Program-made: the position numbers and the translations under genes
Notes under the pieces: model-generated
What the model saw: the letters and a program-made list of their open reading frames with translations, nothing else
The model's database searches: none
What the model was told of the DNA's origin: nothing
Shown: positions 19,404-27,648 of the stretch, piece by piece
Numbering within the stretch: the first letter of the stretch is position 1
Layout: each line of letters opens with the position of its first letter
From: CAG-411 sp963643465
GTDB lineage: Bacteria; Bacillota; Clostridia; Lachnospirales; Lachnospiraceae
Length of the DNA stretch: 64,000 bases
NCBI GenBank assembly: GCA_963643465.1
Contig: CAVIJT010000016.1
Location: 1-64,000, forward strand
Reading direction: 5' to 3'

Positions 19404-20177
19404 ATGAAAAAAAGTAAATTATTTTTATTACTAGCATGTATGATTTTTGCAACCAGCGGATGCCAGAATAACGATGTAAAGCAAGAAGGAAATGATACAC
19501 CAGCGGTAGTAGAAAACACACAAGAGGCAGACAACCCAGAAGAAGATGTAACGTCAGAAAATAATAGTACATCCCAATACGATGGATTAACATTAGAACA
19601 ACTAGAGGAGCTTGGTTTTGAAATCTGTGGTTACAGTTCGTTTTCTTCCGGTTCCGGTTATCATATTTCACTATCAGCAAGAAAGGATTATATCACCTTA
19701 GCTTTTAATATCGCAGAAATTGACAAAGAAGAAAATGAAGTTATTTCATCTGAAAGAGATACATCTGACGACAAAACCGATTATATGTACAATTACATAA
19801 AAGAAAACTATGCAGAAAATACAACTTCAGATTGTACCATCACCTATGATATATATGGACATGATACATTATTACAGGCTTATGAAGATGGTGTTTATAC
19901 CAAATGTGAAAATATAGAAAATCTTACGGTTGAAGAATTATATGGGGAAGGGTACGAATACGAATCGAATCATGGTTCATCTTTTGGATTAGGGGAAGAT
20001 ACCCAGTATGATTACCTTGTATCACTAAAAAAAGATGGTGGAGAATTTTATGTAATTTTAGATGACATAGGAAATCAGGCACTTGCAGAATTGGATTTTT
20101 CAGCAAGTGATGAAGAAAAAGCAGACAGCATAAAGGAAGCTACCGTAATAGAAGCGTATCAGCTAAATGTAAACTAA
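19404..20177 (+). CDS. lipoprotein of unknown function
   Basis: The N-terminus KKSKLFLLLACMIFATSGC has a typical lipobox (ATSGC), so the mature protein should carry a lipid on Cys and face outward. After an acidic Asp/Glu/Asn-rich linker there are two related segments, each starting with a helix of the type LTLEQLEELGFE (near residue 56) and LTVEELYGEGYE (near 175). Each is followed by a beta-rich stretch, so the protein is probably an internal duplication of about 110 residues. I do not recognise the family. The start ATG 19404 has GGAGG with good spacing; an in-frame ATG 24 bases upstream has no ribosome site. It is a single gene bounded by terminators. Confidence 0.75.
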   Translation: MKKSKLFLLLACMIFATSGCQNNDVKQEGNDTPAVVENTQEADNPEEDVTSENNSTSQYDGLTLEQLEELGFEICGYSSFSSGSGYHISLSARKDYITLAFNIAEIDKEENEVISSERDTSDDKTDYMYNYIKENYAENTTSDCTITYDIYGHDTLLQAYEDGVYTKCENIENLTVEELYGEGYEYESNHGSSFGLGEDTQYDYLVSLKKDGGEFYVILDDIGNQALAELDFSASDEEKADSIKEATVIEAYQLNVN

Positions 20178-20187
20178 ACCTATTACT

Positions 20188-20265
20188 AGGAGCTGTTGAA
20201 TATTATCAAAGCGTTTCAAGACATTACGTTTCCTAAAACTCCCATAAAATATCACAACAGCTCCT
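20188..20265. terminator. shared terminator between convergent genes
   Basis: AGGAGCTGTTG (20188-20198) pairs with CAACAGCTCCT (20255-20265) across a long internal region. It lies between the converging lipoprotein gene and the FrhB-type gene. T-rich sequence follows on the plus side. Confidence 0.5.
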
Positions 20266-20270
20266 ATTTA

Positions 20271-21434
20271 CTATTCCTTTTCCTGTTCAGAATTATCAGC
20301 CTCATTTGCGGCTTCTGCTGGCTTTCTCCGCCTTCTCATCTTATAACCTACATATTTTTCTGCACAATATACAAAACCATGTTCCTTATAATCTTCCCAG
20401 AACTCCTCATATTGTTCCCGCTTTTCTGTAGGATGTACTAAATTAGTATGTCGAAATGGATAACCAGTACATTCCACCCAATCCATTTTTCCTTTAGCAC
20501 TATCCCACATACTCATACCTTTAGGATTATTTACCAACACAAGAGAAACCCCCTTGTCATCTTCCCATTTTCCCGGTACGGCATCCTCATGTCCCCAAAA
20601 GTCTGCAATGGTAATATCTCCTACACGATTTTGATTGGCATATATACATTCATAGCAAGATGGTCTGGAAATCAACTCTTTGTAAAATAAATTAGTAAAT
20701 ACTCTGGAATCAATTTCACGTTTTCCAACTACAATTAATTCCCGATGTTCTTTCCAACCATGTTTTTCTTTGTTTCGAAAATCCACACGCTTTACTTTTC
20801 TTTGGTACTCCTCTTCCTTCATATGTAAGTAATCTGACCAAATCTTAGGAGATGGTACACCATGACAAATAATGTCAATGGTATACAATTCTGAATACTT
20901 TTTGTGAAGAAAAGAATACAGTGCCCCCACTTGACAACCTGTACCACTAAACAACACTTTTCTTCCCTCTTCCAAATCTTTTTTTATCTGTAAAAAAGTA
21001 TCCCCTAAGTCACTCTGCACATATTTTGAACCGCAAAATTCATTTCTCTCTTTCTTTGTCTCTGCTCTTTTGTGTCTCACTTTAAAATAGCCCAATTCTT
21101 CGTCATATCCGGCTCCATATACCACTCCGCCGTTATTGATAATCCATGTAGACAAGGCTACAAACACACCACCTGAACGACTGCGGTTATAAATAAAATC
21201 TTTCTTATGTCTAGCTCCATAGGCATAATATGGATTATATTTTTTTCTTTTCTTATATCCTTTTTGAAAAACGCAACGTTTCAAACAAAGCCCACAATTG
21301 ACACATTTACTCTCGTCAATCTTGGGATATAAGAAACCACACTCATCTTCTACCATCGTAATTGCCTGCTTTGGACAGACTTTTTCACAAGTTCTGCATC
21401 CACAACAATCTGCCTTGTTTTTTACCAATTCCAT
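20271..21434 (-). CDS. FrhB-type (coenzyme F420 hydrogenase beta-subunit family) iron-sulfur flavoprotein
   Basis: Intact member of the FrhB family that clusters with polysaccharide pyruvyltransferases. The N-terminus holds two 4Fe-4S motifs, CCGCRTCEKVCPKQAI and CVNCGLCLKRCVFQKG. The catalytic part shows SRSGGVFVAL, FCGSKYVQSDLG, LFSGTGCQVGAL, IICHGVPSPKIW and CYECIYANQNRVGDITIADFWG, all typical of the family. The exact redox reaction in glycan synthesis is not established. The C-terminus is basic, then acidic. Start: two in-frame ATGs lie after AAAGGG; the second (21434, 11-base spacing) is preferred over the first (21443, 2 bases). This copy retains every residue missing in the fused FrhB half at 9424-11652. 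Confidence 0.8.
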   Translation of the reverse strand: MELVKNKADCCGCRTCEKVCPKQAITMVEDECGFLYPKIDESKCVNCGLCLKRCVFQKGYKKRKKYNPYYAYGARHKKDFIYNRSRSGGVFVALSTWIINNGGVVYGAGYDEELGYFKVRHKRAETKKERNEFCGSKYVQSDLGDTFLQIKKDLEEGRKVLFSGTGCQVGALYSFLHKKYSELYTIDIICHGVPSPKIWSDYLHMKEEEYQRKVKRVDFRNKEKHGWKEHRELIVVGKREIDSRVFTNLFYKELISRPSCYECIYANQNRVGDITIADFWGHEDAVPGKWEDDKGVSLVLVNNPKGMSMWDSAKGKMDWVECTGYPFRHTNLVHPTEKREQYEEFWEDYKEHGFVYCAEKYVGYKMRRRRKPAEAANEADNSEQEKE

Positions 21435-21470
21435 TTTTTTCATTTCCCTTTATACACTCCACTTCATATA

Positions 21471-21496
21471 ATCGAGTAGGCTGACTCCTACTCGAT
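21471..21496. repeat. perfect inverted repeat upstream of the FrhB-type gene
   Basis: ATCGAGTAGG and CCTACTCGAT, each 10 bases, lie 6 bases apart, about 40 bases before the FrhB start. There is no T-run, so an operator or leader hairpin is as likely as a terminator. Confidence 0.45.
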
Positions 21497-21593
21497 TTGC
21501 TTACAAACATTCCGCACTGCTTGCTCTATGTTCTTACGCCCAGCAAATACAATTTCATGCAAACATGATTATACTTACTAGGCTTTTGCTACA

Positions 21594-21624
21594 AAACGCT
21601 GCAATATTTATTATCGCAGCGTTT
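21594..21624 (-). terminator. probable terminator of the TagGH-type exporter operon
   Basis: AAACGCTGC (21594-21602) pairs with GCAGCGTTT (21616-21624). On the minus strand four T residues follow. It lies past both the TAG stop at 21744 and the later TAA near 21657. Confidence 0.5.
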
Positions 21625-21743
21625 CCATTTTTCCATATAATAACTTCTTCTGCCTTTTATCTCTCTTTTGATCGCTTGGCTTGTTCTTCCAATTCCTTTT
21701 TCAATTTTCTTTTCTTACGCTTGTTAATCCGCTTATTATTCGC

Positions 21744-22481
21744 CTATTTTGCATTATACACAGTGGCAACCTGCTCCACATCTCCATAAGCAATCACCGT
21801 TCCATGCTCTAACATAACCGCTTTGTCACAAATACGTTTTACCTGTTCCAAAGAATGGGATACAAACAACACAGTAACTCCCTTATCAAACATGGACTGT
21901 ATCTTAGCTTCACTCTTCTTTTTAAACTGTGCATCACCCACTGATAATACCTCATCCAAAATTAAAATATCGGGCATTACCACTGTAGCAATGGCAAATC
22001 CAAGTCTTGCACGCATTCCAGAAGAATAGTTCTTCATAGGAACTTCAATAAACTCTCCAAGCTCTGAAAACTCTACAATCTCATCATATTTTGAATCAAT
22101 AAAACTTTTGGAATACCCAAGCATAGAACCATATAAATAAATATTCTCTGCTCCTGTATACTGTTTGTCAAAACCTGCTCCCAATTCAAGTAAAGGCACA
22201 ATCTTTCCATTGGTTTTAACGGTTCCTTCTGTGGGTTTTAATACACCAGCAATTACTTTTAACAGCGTACTTTTTCCTGCTCCATTCAGACCAACGATCC
22301 CCACTCGCTCTCCTTTTTTCACTTTGAAATTCACATCTTTCAATGCCCAAAATTCCTGATAGGTAAGCTCTTTTTTCACAAACTTCACGAAGTATTCTTT
22401 TAAGTTATCCACTTTTTCTTTTGACATATTAAACTTCATGCCAACATGGTCCACACTTAATGCAATTTCTCGCTTTCCCAT
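21744..22481 (-). CDS. tagH: ABC transporter ATP-binding protein, TagH/RfbB type
   Basis: ATPase half of an ABC-2 exporter for teichoic acid or another wall polysaccharide. Walker A is GLNGAGKST, the signature is YSSGMRARLGFA, Walker B is ILILDEVLSVGD and the switch His is in FVSHSLEQV. The N-terminal segment with FWALKDVNFKVKKGERVG is typical of this subfamily. The start is ATG 22481 with TTTGGAGG 5 bases upstream. The coding sequence stops at a TAG, but the same frame continues for 28 sense codons (to about 21657) with a very basic, coding-like composition (NKRKKRKLKKELEEQAKR). This may be a recent nonsense mutation that shortened the C-terminus. It pairs with the permease at 22568. Confidence 0.85.
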   Translation of the reverse strand: MGKREIALSVDHVGMKFNMSKEKVDNLKEYFVKFVKKELTYQEFWALKDVNFKVKKGERVGIVGLNGAGKSTLLKVIAGVLKPTEGTVKTNGKIVPLLELGAGFDKQYTGAENIYLYGSMLGYSKSFIDSKYDEIVEFSELGEFIEVPMKNYSSGMRARLGFAIATVVMPDILILDEVLSVGDAQFKKKSEAKIQSMFDKGVTVLFVSHSLEQVKRICDKAVMLEHGTVIAYGDVEQVATVYNAK

Positions 22482-22567
22482 GATATCCTCCAAACTCAGC
22501 TTCGAAAAACCTTACTTAAAGTTCTCCATCCTGCTTCTTATCCCGTTCCTCTACAGCCTTTCCATGC

Positions 22568-23374
22568 CTATAGATTAAGAATGAACTCATCCTGCTTTTT
22601 ACAGAATATCCATACTCCAACTAAAATAGTAACAACAGCCACTACCATGCCATAAAAAGTATACCAAGCATCCAACGGTTGTCCATAATAAACGGTACAT
22701 CTAAAATTATAAATGGTTGCATATACTGGATTCCAATGTAACACCAACTGCAAAATCCCTTTTCCAGCTTTTGCACCAGCACCAGCAAGGTCTTCCAATT
22801 TGTAAAAAATTCCAGAACAATACATAATCAATGTAGTAGCCACTCCCCACAAATACTCTACATCTCGGAAAAATACCTGTGCAGTAGCCAAAATCATACC
22901 AGTTCCAAATGTCATTAAAAACAATGTAAGCAATGGAACAATAGCAAAAACAATATGAGGTGTAATATTTATTTTATAGATAATACAAGCTCCCACTAAC
23001 ACAATTAAAGATATGAGAAATGTCACAAAATTTGACAATACACTTCCTAATGGATACATATATTTTGGTACATATACTTTACGCATCATACTATGGTGCG
23101 AACGAATCGATCTGGCTGCTGCCTTGGTACTCTGACTAAAAAACTGGAACAACAAACGTCCTGTTAAGATATAAACTGGAAAAGTAGGATCATCTCCACC
23201 TTTGCTACGAATAGTTCCAAATACCAATGTTAAAACAATAGTAGTAAGAATCGGTTCAAGCAACGTCCATAAAATACCTAATTTGGAACGTCTGTATTTT
23301 AATTTAATATCCTTCTTTACAAGTTCTGTCAACAAAAACTTGTATTTCATAAAATTTGTTATATATTTCTTCAA
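22568..23374 (-). CDS. tagG: ABC-2 type permease for polysaccharide or teichoic acid export, TagG type
   Basis: Membrane partner of the ATPase at 21744. It has six predicted membrane segments and the family features: LVKKDIKLKYRRSKLGILW near the N-terminus, LLEPILTTIVLTLVFG, and a C-terminal segment with LVGVWIFCKKQDEFILNL. The start is TTG at 23374, supported by AAAGG 8 bases upstream; an in-frame ATG 24 bases later lacks such a site. The order permease then ATPase, 86 bases apart, is standard. It most likely exports the polymer made by the glycan operon at 7-14 kb, but that link is inferred from proximity. Confidence 0.85.
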   Translation of the reverse strand: MKKYITNFMKYKFLLTELVKKDIKLKYRRSKLGILWTLLEPILTTIVLTLVFGTIRSKGGDDPTFPVYILTGRLLFQFFSQSTKAAARSIRSHHSMMRKVYVPKYMYPLGSVLSNFVTFLISLIVLVGACIIYKINITPHIVFAIVPLLTLFLMTFGTGMILATAQVFFRDVEYLWGVATTLIMYCSGIFYKLEDLAGAGAKAGKGILQLVLHWNPVYATIYNFRCTVYYGQPLDAWYTFYGMVVAVVTILVGVWIFCKKQDEFILNL

Positions 23375-23491
23375 CGTTTTTTCCTTTCTAATTTACGCAA
23401 GTAGTGAAGAAATCTTCACTATCTTCAACAAAGAATGCCATATTTTACAACAAATGTCAAGAGTTAGTTTCTTCCTGTAAATCCACTCTTA

Positions 23492-23767
23492 TTACAGTTC
23501 TTTTACTCTTCCTATCTCGTTACATAATAATTGTTTTATGGCTGACAAGGCTTCCTGTTCATCTTCCCCATTACACACAATCTCAATCTCATCATGCAAG
23601 CGAATACCTGCTGCCAAGATATTTAATACACTCTTTGCATTTGCCTGCACATGTCGTACCTGCAAATATACGCTCGCTTGATATTTTTGTGCTTCTCCAC
23701 ACAACTCCATGGCTGGTCTTAAGTGAAGCCCCAAGGGACTTATAATCTCAATCTTGCAATTTACCAA
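23492..23767 (-). CDS. HPr-family phosphocarrier protein (HPr-like)
   Basis: The length (91 residues) and fold signature match HPr. The phosphorylation-site region reads SPLGLHLRPAMEL, so the catalytic His and the Arg-Pro are kept, but the usual Ala after His is Leu. The regulatory Ser region is NAKSVLNILAAGI, with the Lys-Ser pair that HPr kinase recognises. It starts at TTG 23767 (GGAG 8 bases upstream), 20 bases after cdaR, and so is likely co-transcribed with cdaA-cdaR. It could be the main HPr, but the changed active site and position suggest a regulatory paralog (Crh-like role with His retained). Confidence 0.8.
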   Translation of the reverse strand: MVNCKIEIISPLGLHLRPAMELCGEAQKYQASVYLQVRHVQANAKSVLNILAAGIRLHDEIEIVCNGEDEQEALSAIKQLLCNEIGRVKEL

Positions 23768-23787
23768 ATGCCTCGCTCCTTATTATT

Positions 23788-25149
23788 TTATGATTCCTGT
23801 GAGTCCTCTTTGTCTTTTTCCTCTTCCTCGTTGGCACTAGGAGTAGCAACCTCTGTCACCTCTGGTTTTACCGTAGCTTCTTCGGTTTCTTTTGGTTCTA
23901 CCGTATTTTCTATACTTTCTGCTTTCCCTACCGATTTAATATTTACTTTTACGGTATCTCCACTTTTTATCAATACCTCTGCATTTTCTTCAAAATACAC
24001 ATCCAAAGTATGTGTTCCTACATCCAACCCTTTACAATCAATATAGGCAACTAAATCTGAACTCAAAATATCTCTTGTTTTGTCGTTGGAAATCCACACT
24101 GCAGAAATTTCTATAACACTTCCTGCCCCGTTGAAACTCAAGTCTAAATCCTCTCCCAAATTTCGAATTTCAATATCTTTCAACGGAATTTTTACCGTCT
24201 GAAATTCCTGTTTGGAAATGGTCAACAATACAGTAACCGTTGTAATTTCCTGGTCTACAATACTAATACCATCCGGCATCTGATCTGCCAAAGTAACTTC
24301 CTCATAAATATCTGCATTACAATCACTGACATCATAAGAAATAGAAATAGACTTACACTGTTCCAATTCTTTATCTCCACCAGTAACCTCAATAGTAGCT
24401 GGGTTTACCTTTGTTGCAATCAAATGATACCCCTCAGCAGGTGTTCCCTGTGCATCTACGATAATTGGTACTATTTTTGTATCATTAATCTGCACGGTAA
24501 CTTTTATCTTAGAATCTCCAAAGGTAAGACTATCTGTCTCAATCAGCTTATCCTGCGCATCATAAGCCCTAGGTTCCAGTCTGGTCGTAAAGTCATCACT
24601 AACACCTTCCACATTTACTTCCACTCGAACCTCTTCCACTCGTTCTACCAAAGACTCTGGTCCAGATACTTCGATTGTAGCTTTGGATTTTTGAATATTT
24701 CCAAGTGCATGCCCATCTGCCGGAGTTCCAAAGGTAACTACATTGACTCCGCATCTCTTTGCTGCACGCTCCTCCAAATTAATACAAAGCATCTCCACAT
24801 CCGAACTTAGTGTTACACCCTCATAATTTGGACAAGACAGTTGAATTTTCGCAGACTTTGTCACTGACAACTGAGACAAATCGGCAGTTGCCACAATATT
24901 AGATGCCGAAATTTTTCGTACAACACTCTGCTTTCCATGAACAGTTACATTAATCGTTCCTCCAGATTTAATCTCATACACCTTGTCTAAAGATGTAATG
25001 GCTTGCTCATTTTGTATCTCCACCGTAATATTTTTAAAAGTCTTACTTGTCATGGGATCATCTACATTATTTACAATCATCCACACTGCAACTGCCAGCA
25101 ATGCTGCCAGTATTTTCAGTGAAAAATTATTCATTATTTTCTCTTTCAA
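23788..25149 (-). CDS. cdaR: YbbR-domain membrane protein, CdaA regulator CdaR
   Basis: Known partner and regulator of the diadenylate cyclase CdaA. One N-terminal membrane segment (SLKILAALLAVAVWMIVNN) is followed by several extracellular YbbR repeats, seen as recurring ATIEVTGG/ATIEVSGPESLVERV-type strands. The C-terminal 50 residues are Thr/Glu/Pro-rich with no fold expected. The frame starts at TTG 25149, overlapping the cdaA stop by 4 bases (TTGA), with GGGG 9 bases upstream. An internal ATG at 25134 is possible but has a weaker site. Gene order cdaA-cdaR is the usual one; glmM, often next, is not here. Confidence 0.88.
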   Translation of the reverse strand: MKEKIMNNFSLKILAALLAVAVWMIVNNVDDPMTSKTFKNITVEIQNEQAITSLDKVYEIKSGGTINVTVHGKQSVVRKISASNIVATADLSQLSVTKSAKIQLSCPNYEGVTLSSDVEMLCINLEERAAKRCGVNVVTFGTPADGHALGNIQKSKATIEVSGPESLVERVEEVRVEVNVEGVSDDFTTRLEPRAYDAQDKLIETDSLTFGDSKIKVTVQINDTKIVPIIVDAQGTPAEGYHLIATKVNPATIEVTGGDKELEQCKSISISYDVSDCNADIYEEVTLADQMPDGISIVDQEITTVTVLLTISKQEFQTVKIPLKDIEIRNLGEDLDLSFNGAGSVIEISAVWISNDKTRDILSSDLVAYIDCKGLDVGTHTLDVYFEENAEVLIKSGDTVKVNIKSVGKAESIENTVEPKETEEATVKPEVTEVATPSANEEEEKDKEDSQES

Positions 25150-26036
25150 AGGTCTTCACCCCTATTTTTTTCCCTGCTCTTCTTTAAATGCAAAAACGGA
25201 ATTTTGGTCTTTTCCAATCTCTGTGTTCCCGTAAAGTTTTCCAGTTTTGTCTTTAAATACTCTCCATCTACATTACGAATCAATTGTCCGCCTAATGCAA
25301 TGGATACCTTACCAGTCTCCTCAGACACAATAATTGTCAGGCTGTCTGTGACCTCACTAATTCCCACACCTGCTCGATGCCTCGTTCCAAGGTCTTTACT
25401 TAATGCCATATTATCTGACAATGGAAGATAACAGGTCGCAGCCGTTACTCGATCTTCACAAATAATAATGGCACCATCATGAAGGGGTGTATTATGCTCA
25501 AAAATGTTAATAAGCAACTGACTGCTTATGGCAGCATCAAGCACAATTCCCGTTCTCTCATATTCTACCAAAGACTCTTCATTTGCCATAACAATCAATG
25601 CTCCAGTCTTTGTCTTTGCCAATTCATAAGTAGCACGCACAATCTCATTGATTATCTTTGCAGAAAACTTATCATTCTTGCCTTTCTGATCATCAAACAA
25701 TACAATAGATTTAAAGAAACGATTTCTTCCAAGCTGCTCCAATGCCTTTCGAAGTTCCGGCTGAAATACAATAACCAGTGCCGTAAATCCCACTCCGATA
25801 CATTTCTCAAAAATCCAAAGTATTACGTTCATCTCAAATACAACCGCAACAGCACAAACGCCTAATAAAACAATGATTCCTTTTAAAAGAATCCATGCTC
25901 TGGATTTTTTAATCCAAATAATAATCTGATATATAGCAAAGGCAATAATAAAAATCTCTATCAGATCTACTATATTAACTTCTGGAAACTGCATCCACGA
26001 TTCATAAGACTTAATAAATTTGATAATGGTATTCAT
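25146..26036 (-). CDS. cdaA: diadenylate cyclase CdaA (c-di-AMP synthase)
   Basis: Makes cyclic di-AMP from two ATP at the membrane; c-di-AMP controls potassium and osmolyte transport and wall integrity in Firmicutes. Three N-terminal membrane segments (about 25-85) precede the DAC (DisA_N) domain. Both catalytic motifs are visible: HDGAIIICEDRV (DGA) and LGTRHRAGVGISE (RHR). FQPELRKALEQLG marks the start of the domain. The ATG at 26036 has GGAGG 4 bases upstream. It is followed with overlap by cdaR and then the HPr-like gene. Two membrane-protein genes upstream (26122-27498) may belong to the same transcript, since only 85 bases separate them. Confidence 0.93.
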   Translation of the reverse strand: MNTIIKFIKSYESWMQFPEVNIVDLIEIFIIAFAIYQIIIWIKKSRAWILLKGIIVLLGVCAVAVVFEMNVILWIFEKCIGVGFTALVIVFQPELRKALEQLGRNRFFKSIVLFDDQKGKNDKFSAKIINEIVRATYELAKTKTGALIVMANEESLVEYERTGIVLDAAISSQLLINIFEHNTPLHDGAIIICEDRVTAATCYLPLSDNMALSKDLGTRHRAGVGISEVTDSLTIIVSEETGKVSIALGGQLIRNVDGEYLKTKLENFTGTQRLEKTKIPFLHLKKSREKNRGEDL

Positions 26037-26121
26037 ATTGCCTCCTTTCTGTCATCTACACACTGTTACCCTTTAATACAGCACCCCTATTCCTACATTC
26101 TTCCAAATTTCTATGAGAAAT

Positions 26122-27057
26122 TTACATTTTCTTAACTCGTTTTTTCTCCATAGTCATCTTAAGTTTAGGAACAGCTCTTACATAATAGTAATAATCTTCA
26201 TCTTCAAACTGCACTTCTTCCATAGAACCATAATCTAAAACCATATGGAAAAAGTGTATCAAATATGCCAAAATAGCAGAAATGATATTCCCACCAATAG
26301 TCCAAGCTACTGAAAAATTACTATCAAACAAAAGATTACCAACAAGCAAAAGAATTAAATGCGCCACAGAGGCAAGCACAATACTAATTTCAAAAGAAAA
26401 TACCATTTTTCTCATTCGCACAAAATAAGTAAGCAATGTAACTGCACAAAGAGAAAATACCATCACATACATATTTTGATTCTTCATAATTTCGTCCAAA
26501 AATTGCTGAACAAGTGCAATCACATCTTCACTTAACTTGCCTGACACAGAAGCTTCACACTGTTTCACTGCAAAAAATATATAATAACAAAAGGTTCCTC
26601 CACCTACTGTTAAAATTCCCATAGGAGAAAAAAACAATCCAATCAGTATTGCAAGCAACGCAGGTATTTTTAATAAAATAGCTACTGGAAATACTGCCGC
26701 AAATGCAATTGTTTTTGGCGAATATCGCAAAAACATAACATACAAAAACAAACTTCCAAGTAAGACTACTCCTGCAAGCACTGGCGACAGATAATACACC
26801 TGAACCACGGAAAGTACCACTGCCATAAATACAAAAAGACTATCTGGCAAACATCCACCTATTATTGCAAGCACTACCGTTACTATTGTACTTGCCAACT
26901 TCTCATGATAAGGAAAACATCTATTGATGCTCCCAAAAACAAGAAAAGCTAATGCAAATCGAAATATATATTTCACATATTTATCATAGCTCACATATGC
27001 GCCATATAGTTTCTCTCGCAATTCCAATATCTTTTTTTCATATCCTTTTCTATCCAT
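26122..27057 (-). CDS. polytopic membrane protein of unknown function
   Basis: I do not recognise the family. The protein has a soluble basic N-terminus (about 35 residues), roughly eight to nine hydrophobic segments (for example VLAIIGGCLPDSLFVFMAVV and LLAILIGLFFSPMGILTVGG), and a cytosolic C-terminus with an odd acidic/aromatic stretch EDEDYYYYVRAVPK followed by basic residues. It starts directly after the stop of the 146-residue gene upstream, so the two are translationally coupled. It lies 85 bases before cdaA. A role with c-di-AMP signalling or the envelope is suggested only by context. Start ATG 27057 with GAAAGAG upstream. Confidence 0.7.
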   Translation of the reverse strand: MDRKGYEKKILELREKLYGAYVSYDKYVKYIFRFALAFLVFGSINRCFPYHEKLASTIVTVVLAIIGGCLPDSLFVFMAVVLSVVQVYYLSPVLAGVVLLGSLFLYVMFLRYSPKTIAFAAVFPVAILLKIPALLAILIGLFFSPMGILTVGGGTFCYYIFFAVKQCEASVSGKLSEDVIALVQQFLDEIMKNQNMYVMVFSLCAVTLLTYFVRMRKMVFSFEISIVLASVAHLILLLVGNLLFDSNFSVAWTIGGNIISAILAYLIHFFHMVLDYGSMEEVQFEDEDYYYYVRAVPKLKMTMEKKRVKKM

Positions 27058-27498
27058 TTATCTCTTTCGTTGTCCACGGACAACTCTTCCTTTCTGTTGT
27101 AAATCCTGTTCTTGTTTCCGATAATATTTTCGAAGTGCATGAAGCCTTCTGTCATATTCTTTCACAAAACGTCTAGCTCTCTTGTGGCGAATATAATAAG
27201 CCACAATTCCAATTATTCCGTATACAACTAAAATTCCCACATATCCAATAATAATTTTTTCAATTAAAGAAGCAAAATCCATTGTAGCAGCTTGTTTTAA
27301 GAGATATTCCATATGATAGACTGCCAACATTCCAAGTAAAATCAAATATCCCACACTGACACACAAAAACGTCTTCAGTACCTCAATACGAACATAATCC
27401 AATCGTTCATATTTGGTAATTTTTAATGCTCCTTCTTCTTCTCGCTTTTCAAAGGCTGCCATCTTTGTCATAATTTGCACTTTTTTTGCATCAATCAT
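27058..27498 (-). CDS. small two-segment membrane protein of unknown function
   Basis: 146 residues. An N-terminal charged region (KMAAFEKREEEGALKITKYE) is followed by two hydrophobic segments about 45-60 and 88-110, and a strongly basic C-terminal tail (RHKRARRFVKEYDRRLHAL, ending RGQRKR) that could bind nucleic acid or phospholipid heads. The start ATG 27498 has GGAGGTG 6-7 bases upstream. The next gene starts with no gap. It is the first gene of a possible five-gene unit ending with the HPr-like gene. Divergent from mutS2. No family recognised. Confidence 0.68.
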   Translation of the reverse strand: MIDAKKVQIMTKMAAFEKREEEGALKITKYERLDYVRIEVLKTFLCVSVGYLILLGMLAVYHMEYLLKQAATMDFASLIEKIIIGYVGILVVYGIIGIVAYYIRHKRARRFVKEYDRRLHALRKYYRKQEQDLQQKGRVVRGQRKR

Positions 27499-27648
27499 CT
27501 CTTCACCTCCAAGCCACCCTAACGGTACGCATACCTATTTTTTATTATAACACAACCAATATCAAATTGCTATGTGTCTTTTCTTTTTCCTAAAAATAGA
27601 GTACAATAACTAATGACATATCATTTTTATTTTTGAAAGGATACTATC

